Shown one piece after another: positions 10,688-22,972 of a DNA stretch of 64,000 nucleotides. The notes beneath the pieces were generated by a model. The model ran no database searches, was not told where the DNA came from, and worked only from the letters and a program-made list of their open reading frames with translations. The position numbers and the translations under genes were made by a program. Source of the stretch: Argopecten irradians. Lineage: Eukaryota > Mollusca > Bivalvia > Pectinida > Pectinidae. Within the stretch, counting starts at the first letter, position 1; each line of letters starts with the position of its first letter. Location of the stretch: NCBI RefSeq assembly GCF_041381155.1, contig NC_091149.1, positions 11,424,609-11,488,608 of the forward strand. Reading direction: 5' to 3'.

Positions 10688-13600
10688 GCCATGGGCTAGG
10701 AGGGTCCCACATGCACCCCCCCCAAAACCTCCGAACCAATATTTTTCTGAACCCTTATGACCCACTGATCACAAATCCAAATGTTAACATTGCATAAGTT
10801 GGGATGAACTTCCGGTTATGACGTCATCAAGATGGCCGCCATCTCGAATTTCACTAAAAATTGAAAAATAGTCATAACATTAACATTTTTCAACCGAAGT
10901 AGACAAATGAGGTATCAAAATGACAACAATAGAACAACAAATACATATCAGGACCAACAAATCCAATATATGAAGTGATTTCTACGCAGGAAATGAAAAA
11001 ATTGGATTTTAAGCTCAAAAATGGTGATTTTTCAGCAAATTTTTCATATTTTGTTTGACGCAGCAAAAATGTTTCCCAACAACAATCTATTATTTCTAAT
11101 AAGTTTTTTGACCACTTATCAATCAGTTTAAACAACAACAACAACAAAAACCAATGTTAACATTGTATAGGTTCCGGTTATGACGTCATCAAGATGGCCA
11201 CCATCTCGAATTTCACTAAAAAATGAAGAATAGTCATAACACTGATATTTTTCAACTAAAGTGGACAAATGTGGTATCAAAATGACCACAATAGAACGAC
11301 AAATACATATCAGGACCAAATAATCCAATATGTGTAGTGATTTGTACGGAAGAAATAAAAAAATAAGCTTTTAAGCTCAAAAATGGTGATTTTTCAGCAA
11401 ATTTTACATACTTGGCTTGACGCAGCAGAAATGTTTTCCAATAACAAATTATTACTCGTAATCAGTTATTTAAATTCCTATCAATCAGTAAAAACAAAAA
11501 CAACAACAAAAATATATAGAAATGCAAAAAAAGAATTATTGTTATACCCTCAATTTTGTAGATTAGCAGCGTCTCAAAAATAACACAACACCTACTGATA
11601 GCGTAACAAATGTAACCTAAGCTAAGCCTGTGTTTCCTTTAATATCATTAACAGTTCCCAAAGCGTTTGTGTCTTTGAAAATGAGCACATTCATTGTTTA
11701 TTTCCTATGCATAGCATAAGCAAAATGTCAGATGGTTACTACAATGTCACTAATATGTCTTTCACTGGTTCTCAATGATAACCATTATCATTGTGCGTGT
11801 TTTCTCGCCTCACTGACCTATCCACTGAAGAGACTCGGCATATCTGGTAGCCGGTACATGCAGTCCGAATCAGAGTACTCGTGATATCGGTATCCAATTC
11901 GTCGAAAGCCAGATCGACGTCTTCGATGTCGATGAGCTCATGTGACACTGCATTACCAATGTTGTTCTAGCCTTTTATGACCCATCCATGACCAGAGTTC
12001 ATATCAGGCACAACAGGTTCAGGGATGTGGGATCTCTTTCAGATTCTAACATATCGTACGTATATGCTGTTTCAGACTTCTCCGGCATAATGGAAATTAC
12101 ACCAGATGCACATTCCTCCAATGGTGGAATTGGTTCTCCTTAGCACATAACTCCATAATTCGTATGAAGTACTATTCATCAATCTTGTGGACCCTCGTGC
12201 AACCATAAATGGCACAGGTGATATCATCGAGGTCATTAATGAGGGCATAAATGTTAAATGTTTTTCATTGGTCTGACTTTCCCTTGAAGGTGCTGGTTGT
12301 GTCACATCTGGTGTATGCGCAAAGAGACCATAGAAGACTTTCCAGTAAAAAGTTCTATAAAGTGCTTTCCAGACTTGGCAAAGAGTGAAACTTCACTGCA
12401 GACCTCATTTATGACCTCAAATGAATCAACCTGTGCCACCTATGGTCACTGAGGTTCACAAGAATGAGGAATTGTGCTTCATACGAAGTAAGGAGAACCA
12501 ACTCAACCCTCCGCAGAATGTTGATCAGGTGTCTTTTCCATCATGCCGGGGAACTCTGGAACATCATATACGATACGTGAATCTAGGTGAAACTAGGTTG
12601 GAAACAGGAAGAGCTCCCACATCCCTGAAGCCGATGTTTCTGATATTAACTCTGACCATGGACAGTTGACAAGTTAGAACCACGATGGTAACCCGGTAAT
12701 GTAATATCACATCAGGTCACCGAGGTCGAAGACGAATCTCTGGCGAGAAAGCACGCACAACAAAAATGATTAGCATTAAGAACTAGTGAAAGAAATATGT
12801 GACACTGTAGTAACCATCTTATATTTCCTTGCGTTATACACAGGAAATAAACAATGGATGTGCTCATTCTAAAAGACACAAAACGTTTCGAAAAGTGTCA
12901 TGGTATTTACGGAACTTTAATTTGATACCCTATAGCTATTAGTTAGCGTTTTGCTGTAATAATTCAGTTTGAGAGGCTAATAGTCTACAAAATTTCGAAC
13001 ATAAAAATGGATTATTTTGAAGTCCCACTTAGATATTCAGCAAACTTTAAATTCAAATTTGTTAAGATATAAATCGTCAATAGCCAATGTTATATTCAGG
13101 AAATTCCAAGACACCAGGAAACTGTAGTGTTAGCGGTTTGGAAAAAATAACAATCATATGCCGCATCCGGTGATGTTTTGTAAACCAAATGATGGTATAA
13201 CAATAATCTTTTGCATTTCTATATATTTTTGTTTTTGTTGTTTTAACAGATTGATAAGAGGTCAAATAACTGATTGTGAATAATAATTTGTTGTTGGGAA
13301 ACAATTTTGCTGCGTCAAGCCAAATATGAAAAAATGCTAAAAAATTACCATTTTTGAGCTTAAAATATTTTTTTTTTCATTTCCTGCGTTCAAATCACTA
13401 CATATATTGGATTATTTGGTCCTGACATGTATTTGTTGTTCTATTGTGGTCATTTTGATACCTCATTTGTCTACTTCAGTTGAAAAATATCAGTGTTATG
13501 ACTATTTTTCATTTTTCAGTGAAATTCGAGATGGTGGCCATCTTGATGACGTCATAACCGGAACTTATACGATGTTAACATTGGTTTTGGTTGTTTTTGT

Positions 13601-14055
13601 TGCTTAAACTGATTGACAAGTGGTCAAAAAACTTATTAGAAATAATAGATTGCTGTTGGGAAACATTTTTGCTGCGTCAAACAAAATATGAAAAATTTGC
13701 TGAAAAATTACCATTTTTGAGCTTAAAATATTTTTTTTTCATTTCCTGCGTTCAAATCACTACATATATTGGATTTGTTGGTCCTGATATGTATTTGTTG
13801 TTCTATTGTTGTCATTTTGATACCTCATTTGTCTACTTCGGTTGAAAAATGTTAATGTTATGACTATTTTTCAATTTTTAGTGAAATTCGAGATGGCGGC
13901 CATCTTGATGACGTCATAACCGGAAGTTCATCCCAACTTATGCAATGTTAACATTTGGATTTGTGATCAGTGGCTCATAAGGGTTCAGAAAAATATTGGT
14001 TCGGAGGTTTGGGGGGGTGGGGGGGGGTGCATGTGGGACCCTCTTTGCCCATGGC
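10688..14055. mobile_element. 3.37-kb foldback element with long inverted arms
   Basis: Two imperfect arms (10688-~12390 and ~12410-14055) are reverse complements along their whole length. Matching landmarks are 'gggtcccacatgcaccccc' against its complement near 14020, 'ggttatgacgtcatcaagat' near 10815 against 13900, 'aatgagcacattcattgttt' near 11678 against 12850, and 'cgtatgaagtactattcat' near 12157 against 12480. Termini are GCCATGGGC and GCCCATGGC. A 7-bp direct repeat CTAATAG flanks it (10681-10687 and 14056-14062). Within each arm a ~300-bp block is itself duplicated (10810-11125 and 11165-11480). No transposase frame is present, so it would be non-autonomous. Short open frames inside are shadows of the repeats. 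Confidence 0.8.
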
Positions 14056-14300
14056 CTAATAGCGGCATATGTCGCATGAAATATCACACGTTTTAAAAGA
14101 ACCGGCACAGTCAACGCCATGTTTCAGACTTTTGGGTAAAATCGGAAAACCGAGTTGCACCACGTGACCGACATCGGCGGCACCTGTATAGGTCAAACCT
14201 CCAGAGCCGTATCGAGTGGTCAATAAAGGCAATACACATAAAGATCGGAATAGTTCGAAAAATTGAGCTATTTTAAACGTGTACACGTGAAAATAAATAT
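14056..14300. other. Right flank of the foldback insertion
   Basis: This sequence (for example 'gtcgcatgaaatatcacacg', 'gtgaccgacatcggcg', 'ttttaaacgtgtacacg') matches 35130-35370, where it is continuous with the match to the left flank. It is therefore old host or repeat DNA split by the insertion. Confidence 0.7.
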
Positions 14301-14812
14301 TTTAATTTAATTGTTTAATAACTTTGCGAATACGAACTTTACAAAAGTCTGTAAATATCTTACAAATTAATCTTACAAAGGCGGAGAAAATATGTAGAAT
14401 ACTTTAAATACTTTTTCTATGTAAAAAAAAAAATAAAATAAATCACAGACCATTCAATTTTAAGGTCCTTTACAAAAACCACTATAGTTTATATTGGAGC
14501 ATATTTGCGCATTTATGCTCCAATATTATAAGCATTATTTGCTGAATTTTCAAAGGAAATGAATTAAACTGGGTTAGAATTAATATCAGCTTGATATAAA
14601 GTATTTTAACATTACAATATTCGTCCTGGCAACTCTCAGGGACAAGAGGGACGGGGTCAATTAAGGCCGAAATAACTGAAATTTCAAAATCAAATTCTGA
14701 ATTCACAGATTTGATGGAACCAAAAAGTCTTCAGAGAGGTAAGCGTCAAATTTATAAAATCACTGACTGACTTCAGGAGCCTGATGGTATGTCTTTGTTT
14801 CATTCTGTGTTC
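14300..14812. other. No gene
   Basis: AT-rich sequence, with a short near-palindrome 'ttggagcatatttgcgcatt' to 'atgctccaa' around 14495-14525. Nothing else recognised. Confidence 0.4.
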
Positions 14813-15195
14813 GAACTCAGGTGAACGTTACCACCCATGGGCCTCTTGTTATAGTGCTATATCACTGAAGCATGCCGTAGCTGCCCTGCAGGTAGGGCCT
14901 TAGAATTGTACCTGCTGCCCCTATTGCATGATCGTAAAAGGCGACTTAATTTAGGATCTTATCTTTTCACCTCTTTCTAACTGACTTTAATTTTTCCTAT
15001 TTCCTTGGCACCGCCTTAGTTTTTTTGCCTTATGAGGAAGGCTCTGGGTTCTGTCCTCTGGCTGTGACACACCAAAGTCAAAGTGTTCTGCTTCTGCTTA
15101 GCGCTCAGCATACAAGGAGTGGAACGACTGGTTCGCCCGTTATCATTAAAATGTGATCGGGTGAAGTGTGTTGCTTGGTGTCTTCGGCGGCAGTG
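14813..15195 (-). repeat. Pearl-like terminus joined to a rearranged SINE-like copy
   Basis: 14813-14848 is a pearl-type end ('caggtgaacgttaccaccca' plus 'tgggcctcttg'). 14850-14878 is a SINE-like piece in + sense ('tagtgctatatcactgaag'). From 14883 a minus-sense copy begins with the GCCCTGCAGG hairpin and breaks off at 'cttcggcggcagtg'. Confidence 0.6.
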
Positions 15196-15199
15196 AAAT

Positions 15200-16577
15200 A
15201 TAATTGCCTTCCCAAATGATATTGCACACCAAATATTGATGAAATCCACTTCAAGGGTTAAGGATAAGTAGGATTTTGAACTCAAATTTCAGCAAACTTC
15301 CGCCTTCTGAGCCCCGCCCTTCTGTCCCCAGGTATCAGATATGGCTTGCTTGGTCTAAAGCTTCCATGGGTAAAGGGAAACCTATTTGATATAAGCAGTT
15401 GGTGTAACCCTTCAGGGGCCTGAGGAGCGAGGTCACATCGAAACAAAAAGCCAATGGACCTTAAAGGTCATCTCACTATTGGCACAAGACCATCAAAGAA
15501 TAAAGTAGTGGCAAACAATCAAGGCAAAACAAAGAACTCTTTATTAGAAGTTATTTTTCTGATATACTTGATGAATTAAACCTTGAATGAAGGTCAACGT
15601 TATTCATTTTAACAAACATGTTAGTCCTTCATCCCAACATGTTAGAAGCCACGGCCCTGCAGGTAGGGCGTTAGAATTGTGCCTGCTGTCCCTATTGCAT
15701 GATCGTAAAAGGCGACTAAATTTAGGATCTTATCTTTTCTTTTCTTCCTAGCTGACTTTATCTTTCCTAATGCCTCCCTTGGCACCACCTCACTTTTGGC
15801 CTTGAGTTGAGCGTTCGCCACTGTGAGAAAGGCTCCGGGTTCTGTCCCCTGGCCGAGACACACCAACGTCTATAAAAATGCGATAGATTCTGCGCCTGCT
15901 TAGCACTCAGCATACAGGGAGTGGGACGACTGGTTCGCCCGTTGTCAGTATAATGTGATCGGGTGGGTGTGTTGCTTGGTGTCTTCGGCGGTATGCCTCA
16001 GTGATATAGCACTATAAAAAGGGCAACAGTTCCACTATACAAGAAGACACAACATGAATATACCACAGTCTCCCACAACACGCACCTCACACAACATACA
16101 CGCAACACACCGCATGCATGGGAGGCCGTCCTTACATGACCATAGCTGTTAATAGGACGTTAATTAATCAAACAAACAAACAAACAAAGTTAGGAGCCAA
16201 ATCATAGGTTCTTAGTTATTCGCAAAAAGCTTTTTAGAAGATTTTAGCATATTTGACCCCTGTGACCTTGATTGAAGTTCAAGGTCATTCATTTTTAAAA
16301 ACATGGTGGTCCTTCATCTTACCATGCTAGAGGCTTTATCACGTCTCTTAAGTTATTCACAGGAAGGCGTTTGAAAATTTTAGCCTATTGGATCCCTGCA
16401 ACCTTGAATGAAGGTCAAGGTCATGCAATTGAAAAAAACTGTGTAGCCCTTCATACCAGCATGCTACAGGACCAATATCAGATCTCTAGGCTTCTTAGTC
16501 ATTTCAGTTATTGAGAAGAAGTCGTTTGAATGGAACAGGTCAGCGATAGAGGCCCAATGGGCCTCTGGTCCTGTAAA
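15200..16577 (-). mobile_element. Pearl-like element of the 'gaccttgaatgaaggtcaag' family, with nested SINE-like copy
   Basis: 15200-15345 is a fragment of the ~161-bp unit seen at 59.3-61.1 kb. 15345-16577 contains imperfect ~150-bp units with 'gaccttgaatgaaggtcaag', 'cttcatcccaacatg' and 'gttattcac', and ends with 'ggtcagcgatagaggcccaa' plus the GGCCCAATGGGCC palindrome. Similar units lie at 56398-56520, 57960-58560 and 61600-62260. A SINE-like copy interrupts it at 15654-16188. Confidence 0.6.
15654..16188 (-). repeat. SINE-like repeat, full-length, with target duplication
   Basis: It runs from GCCCTGCAGG at 15654 to a (CAAA)n tail ending at 16188. The flanks carry 'ttagaagcca' before and 'ttaggagcca' after, a 10-bp near-identical target duplication within the pearl-like unit. 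The 5' hairpin and tail are both intact. Confidence 0.85.
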
Positions 16578-16681
16578 TAACCTGACAATATGCTATGTAT
16601 ATTCTTGTCATGTTGTCGTGTCTTTAATTTTCACGTAGCTTACCTTTTGCCATATTTTGTTTTAATTGTATCATTGTTTAG

Positions 16682-16858
16682 GTGGCTGCCCATACATGAA
16701 AGGCTATATTGAAAATAGGAACTTGAATATATGTTACAAAATGCATATGGGAGGACCAAGCAATGTGTATGATTTCATGGCCACGTGTGCGTCAGAAGGT
16801 GGAGAATTACTACGGATTACGTCAAAGGAAATTCAAGACCACATCGCAGCTTTTCTGG
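16682..16858 (+). CDS. Exon 2: N-terminal half of a C-type lectin-like domain
   Basis: A 177-bp exon after acceptor TTTAG, starting with GT (phase 1), encodes GCPYMKGYIENRNLNICYKM, then a stretch with DFMATCASEGGELLRI and IQDHIAAF. CP..GY, CY, F...C...GG.L..I.S and I..F are the standard first-half CTLD landmarks (disulfide Cys and hydrophobic core). It ends CTG-G before GTATGA, again phase 1, so exon length is a multiple of three. It joins exon 3 at 21932. The right-arm copy at 56103-56283 has seven amino-acid differences in ~57 aligned residues plus a frame change. Role: extracellular recognition or scaffold; calcium dependence cannot be judged. Confidence 0.8.
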
Positions 16859-18547
16859 GTATGAAACGAAAATATGTTTAAACCAATATTGGTAAAATTT
16901 CATAACTTTATGTCTTGAAACGTTTTGAATGAAACTTTGGCGAACACAGGGTCACTAACGACGTCCTTGTTATCTGTTATTGACAGAAGAGACAATTTCG
17001 TGCTGAACAAGTCGGGAACAAAATGGTCAAGATTAAAAAGTAAAAATTGAGATATACTCATTAATTGCAGAAATGTCACAATGGTATGTTCAAATCCTTG
17101 ATTTGGATGAGTGTAAAAACGTCTTCATGTGTAAATAAAAAAAAAATCGGTTAAGATCAAACAAATATTGGGACGATCCGTAAACAGAATATAAAATACC
17201 GTAACAATTGTACATGGTCTGTTTGTACTTAAAAACGTAACCCATCTTGATATTGAATATTGTTGATATAGACTATATCAATAGCTTGTTTGTTAAAGTT
17301 ATATCTGTTGTAATATTCAAACCCACGAAACAATAAGAATATAACGCCATAAAAATTACGAACATTTTGGAAATTATAATACTTGCAATGCAAAACCTAA
17401 TTCTATAAGCACAAATCAGAGTAGGAAATGATTCACGGAAGTACAGCCAAAGGTCATTATAGTGTTATGACCATGGCCATGACGATGACCATGAAGTCAA
17501 ACTAGTGTCTACACATTCATTTCACATATGTACATTTGATTTCTGCAGGAATGTTTCCATAAACATATATAAGCCATAACACACATTTAACTTTAAGACT
17601 AAAGTTAAGTAATTTGAAATTAATTTAAATTAAATTTAAGTGTTGTACAAAAATGTAAAACTACAAGGTAAATCGGACGGGCAAAAATTAAACATATATT
17701 TGCATGTTAAAGGGACTAAATCGTTAAAAACACGTAATAAAAGATAAAAAGATTTATAGAACTAAAAACAATTGTAAAAGTTGTGTACTTTGTGTTAATA
17801 ACAAAATACTTTGTGTTAATAACAAAATTTAAAAGTTTGTATTACAATTTTGTTCAGAATGGAGAAAAACTGAAAACAAATAGAAACGACCTAGTCACTT
17901 TTTCATATTATCATCTTTCGGCGAGTGTAAACAACCCCTATGTGCATGCGCGACGCGTGAACATTCAAAACATTCGATCGAAGGAAATCTCATCTGTCTA
18001 ATGGACATATCTGCTATCGACTGAAAACACAAATTTATCGACTACAGGTTCCTGATTACTGTGTTAATCTAATAAACGTTGAAACGTATGCAGAAGTTTT
18101 GTGAAGAGTTTCTAAGTGTAAATAATCCTATACTGTACAGGTTTTTGCAGCCATAAAGAAGATTTTTCATTATATTATATGGTTTTATGCTTGCTTCTAC
18201 CATTATTTTATTTTCATTTGTCATGATATTAGGTACTGTTCCGCTAAACCTGCCAATATCATTAGGCTTTTAAAAAATGGCCTAATATATAGACTTTATA
18301 ATAAGGGGAAAAAAAGGGAACAAAAACTAATAATATAGTCATGTTTAACGGACAAAGTAAGTACGTGTATTTCTTTTATCATTATATCAATATTTGACAT
18401 TCCCTATACATTGTATATCCTTAGTTATAATGTCTATCCGTTTAATGTTCATTCCCTATATATCTCTAGTTATAGTCTTTATCCGTCTAATGGACATTCC
18501 CCTACATGTCACTAGTTATATAACTTTTTCCATCTGATTTACTTAAA

Positions 18548-19775
18548 AAGAGGCCCAGAGGGCCTGTATCGCTCACCTAGTTTGTAATGCTAAGTAATGT
18601 TCTAAATACAGGTTAATTGTTTCTTTTCTGAAGGAATTCGAATATTTACCTCTAATTCCCCTATTGGGCCCCAACCATCCTGCTCCCGGGGGGTCAGAGC
18701 CAAAATGTATACAAGTTCTGTTCCCCTTCCCCCATGGATGTTTGTGGCAAAATTTGGTCACAATCCACGCAGAACTACAGCACAAGTAGCGATTTATAGG
18801 ATTTACCTCTATTTCCCATATTGGGCCCCACCCCTCCTGCCCCCGGGGGGTCAGAGCCAAACTTTATTCAAGTTCTGTTCCCCTTCCCCCATGGATGTTT
18901 GTGGCCAAATTTGATCACAAGCAAAGCAGAACTGTAGGACAAGCAGCGATTTATAGGATTTAACTTTATTTCCCCTATTGGGCCCTGCCCCTGCTGCCCC
19001 CGGGGGGTCAGAGCCAAAATTTATACAGGTTCTGTTCCCCTTCCCCCATGGATGTTTGTGGCTAAATTTGGTTACAATTCATGCAGAACTGTATGACAAG
19101 TAGCGATTTGTAGGATTTTCCTCTATTTCCCCTATTGGGCCCACCCCTCCTGCCCCCGGGGGGTCAGAGCCAAAATTTATACAAGTTCTGTTCCCCTTCC
19201 CCCAAGGATGCTTGTGGCCACATTTGGTTACAATCCATGCAGAAATGTAGGACAAGTAGCGATTTATAGGATTTACCTCTATTTAACCTTTTGGGCCCTG
19301 CCCCTCCTGTTCCCGGGGGGTCAGAGTCAAAATTTATACAAGTTCTGTTCCCCTTCCCTCAAGGATGTTTGTGCACAAATTTGGTTACAATTTATGTAGA
19401 ACTCTAGGACAAGTAGCGACTTATAGGATTTACCTCTATTTCCTCTATTGGGCCCCGCCCCTCCTTCCCCCGGTGGGTCAGAGCCAAACTTTATACAAGT
19501 TCTGTTCCCCTTCCCCCATGGATGTTTGTGGCCAAATTTGGTTACAATCCATGTAGAACTCTAGGACGAGTAGCGATTTATAGGATTTACCTCTATTGGG
19601 CCCCGCCCCCGGGGGGTCAGAGCCAAATTTATACAAGTTCTGTTCCCCTTCCCTCAAGGATGTTTGTAGCCAAGTTTGGTTACAATCCGTGTAGAACTCT
19701 TTGACTAGTAGCGATTTAAAGTAAATGTTGACGGACGGACGACGGACACCGCGCCATGACATAAGCCCCCCTTTT
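18548..19775 (+). mobile_element. Pearl-like element with ~7 core repeats of ~158 bp
   Basis: The left end is 'agaggcccagagggcc' plus 'tgtatcgctcacct'. The core unit ('atggatgtttgtgg', 'gtagcgatttataggattta', 'gggccccgcccctcc') recurs at 18732, 18891, 19048 and so on, every 157-159 bp. The tail is 'tgacggacggacgacggac' then 'cgccatgacataag'. Hairpin end, ~160-bp core and ACGG/ACGA-rich tail match the published description of bivalve pearl elements. It lies in the left-arm intron 2, in a segment absent from the right arm. Confidence 0.8.
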
Positions 19776-20621
19776 CGTCGACTGAAATGTTTTATAATTG
19801 CGCATTTAAAGAAAAAAAGTTCCTCCTGCACATTTTCGAGAACTAGACTAAAATGTCAATCAAGGGATTCTACGTACTATTTTAAAAAAATATATCTTGA
19901 AAGATTCATCTAATTCATTAATATTTTGTGTCAAACAACAATGTGCCGATGGTGTGAAGCCGAACACACCCGGACACCTCAAACACCAAATTCTCGCGTC
20001 TTCGGCGCTCGCAAATTCATCTAAATGCATCTTTAAACTCATATAAGTCATTCTAAATCGTAATATTTTTTCTCGTAGGAGATTCTCGACCCCCTCCCCC
20101 CAAAGACCAAAATCTCGCGCCTTCAGGCGCTCCCACATTCATCAGACTGCACCGTAGAAGTCTAAATCGTAATATTTTTCCCAGGGGAGACCCCCGGACC
20201 CCTCAAACACCAATTTCTCGCGTCTTCGGCGCTCGCATGGCAATTTGTGTATTCATTAGTTTCCTTTTATCGACGCCACTGTCTATAAATGTGTACTAGG
20301 ATTCTACTTAACGATATATGGAAAAAGTTTATAAAGTATATATGGTTGTGTGTTGAATTAAAGAATTAATATCCTCCTGTGGGTGCGGGGCGAGGGGGGG
20401 GGGTTTCCAAATATTGATGACAGTTGCCCCCTCAATCTTCCTACGCCATTGAGATACGCTGTAAATGTGTCGGCTATTAGGCTTAATCAGGTCAATGTAA
20501 CCGATAAGATATAAGTTGCCTCTTAGTGGTGTTATTACATCTATATCCATTAGCCAGATGAGATTTTTAGCGACCTCGATTTCGAACTTAAAGATGCACT
20601 CGGTTTTTTCCGTTGTAAACT
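19776..20621. other. Intron 2 DNA without a gene; repeated 'ttctcgcgtcttcggcgctc' blocks
   Basis: Three short near-repeats of 'aatctcgcg(c/t)cttc..ggcgctc' occur near 19993, 20110 and 20215, each next to 'taaatcgtaatattttt' and a run of C-rich bases, suggesting an ~110-bp degraded tandem repeat. No open frame with family resemblance. Confidence 0.4.
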
Positions 20622-21159
20622 TTTGTTTGTTTGTTTGTTTGTTTGATAAATTAACGTCATATTAACAGCTATGGTCATGTAAGGACGGCCTCCCATGTAT
20701 GCGGTGTGTTGCGTGTATGTTGTGCGAGGTGCGTGTTTTGGGAGACTGCGGTATATTCATGTTGTGTCTTCTTGTATAGTGGAACTGTTGCCCTTTTTAT
20801 AGTGCTATATCACTGAAGCATGCCGCCGAAGACACCAAGAAACACACCCCATCCGGTCACATTATACTGACAACGGGCGAACCAGTCGTACCACTCCCTA
20901 TATGCTGAACGCTAAGCAGGAGCAGAAACTACATTTTTATAGACTTTGGTGTGTCTCGGCCAGGGGACAGAACCCAGAGCCTTCCTCACAGGGGCGAACG
21001 CTCAAGTCAAGGCCAAAAGTGAGGCGGTGCCAAGGGAGGCATTAGGAAAGATAAAGTCATTTAGGAAGAAGAGAAAAGATAAGATCCTAAATTTAGTCGC
21101 CTTTTACGATCATGCAATAGGGGCAGCAGGTACAATTCTAACGCCCTACCTGCAGGGCC
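20622..21159 (+). repeat. SINE-like repeat, full-length copy
   Basis: From (TTTG)n near 20622 to 'gccctacctgcagggcc' at 21159. It lies in lectin intron 2 of the left arm, inside the ~3.7-kb segment (about 17.64-21.31 kb) missing from the right arm. Confidence 0.85.
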
Positions 21160-21931
21160 GACACAGTCAATGCCGACAGATGTTGATAGACATTGCCAAT
21201 AGTTATAATTAAATGTTGTAAATTTGAAAACTTTCTAATTTCAGGTATAAAAACGTTTGTAGGAAGTCAAAACCCCAAGAAATCTATGTAAATCTAATGA
21301 TTTAGTAACTTTAACAATTTTCTATATGCAAATTATGGCTATTCGGCGTGTGGTATTTTTACGTGGTAAGCTAATAAATCTTGGTTTGTGTTATAAGACT
21401 AACGACCCATGTTGCCCAAGGCAATAGTTATAAGGTAACGCTGTTACAGCTAAAAAAACAAGTTGAGAAAAAACATGCATTTGAAATTCTAAAAAAATAT
21501 GAAATAGTGTTTTTGAAAAATCGTTTCTGAGACAAAGAAAAGTCGCCATTTTTTTTTTAGTTATGCTTGGTCACCTTCCACTGGCCAACCCTTATATGAA
21601 GAACGGGCCTTGACACATGTGCGTTATTCTAAGCATATCTTGTCTCGGATAAAGATGCCCCGATACTGCAGATGATATTACCAAACTGAAAATAACAGTC
21701 AGCGTCGTTTAATGTATGCAAGGCGTTGCTTTGTATGTATGTGATGTTTGTTGTCTCATTTTAATATTTTGCTCTTTTTGTAGTGCGGTCGTACTCAAAC
21801 ATATCTCATCCGTATATTATACTGACCACGGGCGTTCATAAAACAAAAAACATAACACCCATCCCGATGTATGTACAGATTCCAGAAGTCTACATTTTAG
21901 CACTTACCATTGATTTGTTTTATTATTTCAG

Positions 21932-22173
21932 CGAATGTTGCGTGCTATGATAAAGTATTTATCCAAGGCTCAGATCAAACTACTGAAGGTACATTCAGAT
22001 TTGACGACGGCTCACTGATGACATACTTCAACTGGGCAGATTCAGATCCGAACAATGCTGAAGGAAACGAACATTTTATTGTCATCGATGTCTTTTATCA
22101 ATTTGTATGGTTTGACACCAAAGATATAGCATTATCTAAGTCCTCTTTCATCTGTGAGATTGATATGGCCTAA
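21932..22173 (+). CDS. Exon 3: C-terminal half of the C-type lectin-like domain and stop
   Basis: After acceptor TTTCAG the exon starts CG (phase 1) and encodes NVACYDKVFIQGSD, then EGTFRFDDGS, YFNWADSDPNNAEGNEHF, VWFDTKD and SSFICEIDMA before the TAA stop. 'EGTFR..DGS', 'NW...DPNN..GNE' and 'FICE' are second-half CTLD signatures. DPN replaces the usual EPN or QPD sugar-specificity triplet, and a Cys normally paired with the one in FICE is not obvious, so sugar binding is uncertain. With exons 1 and 2 this closes a 717-nt frame (about 238 residues). The right-arm copy differs by one residue over the last ~71. Confidence 0.85.
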
Positions 22174-22201
22174 AGGACAATGAGAAATGTTTTTTTTATG
22201 A

Positions 22202-22207
22202 AATAAA
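22202..22207 (+). promoter_or_regulatory. Polyadenylation signal of the lectin gene
   Basis: AATAAA lies 29 bases after the exon 3 stop codon. The mirror copy near 53400 also retains AATAAA on the minus strand. Confidence 0.7.
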
Positions 22208-22362
22208 GCCTCATTCTAACACATACAATGGATTATATGTTTGAAGCGTATACACATGAACTGGCAAATTAAACGCACATAATGTATTTAAATATAGATC
22301 TGTAAATTGTAGAAGTGTGGACGTAGTCTCACTGCTTCATTTTAAACATGGTTATTGAAAGT

Positions 22363-22666
22363 GTTTGTTTGTTTTATTATTTTAACGTCCTATTAACAGC
22401 CAGTCATGTAAGGACGACCTTCCATGTATGCATTTTGTAGCGCGATGTGCGTGTTTTTTGGAGACTGAAGTATGTTCGTGTTGTGTCTTCATGTATAGTG
22501 GAACTGTTGCCCTTTTTACAGTGCTTTATCATTGAAGCATTCCGCCGAAAACAACAAGCAACACTCCCCATCCGGTCACATTATACTGACAACGGGCGAA
22601 CCAGTCGTCCCACTCTGTTTGCTGAGCGCTTAGCAGAAGCAGAAACTAACACTTTTATAGACTTTG
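22363..22666 (+). repeat. SINE-like repeat, fragment
   Basis: Begins 'tgtttgtttgttttattatt', keeps 'ttaacgtcctattaacagcc' and stops at 'acttttatagactttgagg', so the 5' half of the element is missing. Confidence 0.75.
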
Positions 22667-22972
22667 AGGTTGCAAAAATCTTAAGTACTCTTTTATGCGT
22701 CAGAAAACAATTCTGCATTTTAAGGTATATGGATAGCTTAGCACTGCATTGGATATATCTGGAATGAGGTAATTTCGTATTACTGTGGTGATGCCTTGAA
22801 ATTTAAGCAAGTCTGTTCTAATGTTAAATTTTTGTGTAAATTCCTCATAAATGTAAAGTGTATTGGATGAATGATTTTAATCGCGTCATTAATGATAATA
22901 ATACTCTTTTGATACCAATTTTTGTAAAAAAGTGACTATCTTTATCATATTGTTATATTAGATACAAACATA

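Larger units (their letters stand above)
1142..16681 (+). other. Intron 1 of the PAN-CTLD gene (inferred)
   Basis: A 15.5-kb intron from donor GTAATG at 1142 to acceptor TTTAG ending at 16681. From 1170 to about 2075 I see only AT-rich unique DNA. The rest is repeats and fossils listed separately. An unrecognised further exon inside it cannot be excluded. Confidence 0.45.

Noticed and set aside
12072..12669. Open frames at the centre of the foldback element as a possible transposase
   Set aside because: 12072-12305 (minus) and 12421-12669 (plus) are mirror copies of one sequence, lack any transposase motif and are too short.
13407..13845. Open frames DYLVLTCICCSIVVILIPHL and similar near 10890, 11128 and 13591
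   Set aside because: The same frames occur in each arm and internal duplicate of the foldback element. They are repeat shadows in AT-rich DNA.
20946..21212. Conserved ~70-residue open frame (…CLGQGTEPRAFLTGANAQ…) recurring at 15642, 20946, 28575, 29558, 40472 and 49650
   Set aside because: It begins at GTG, not ATG, lies on the strand opposite to the presumed element transcript, and is simply the 540-bp SINE-like repeat translated. Its conservation reflects recent copying. Automated annotation could mistake it for a gene family.
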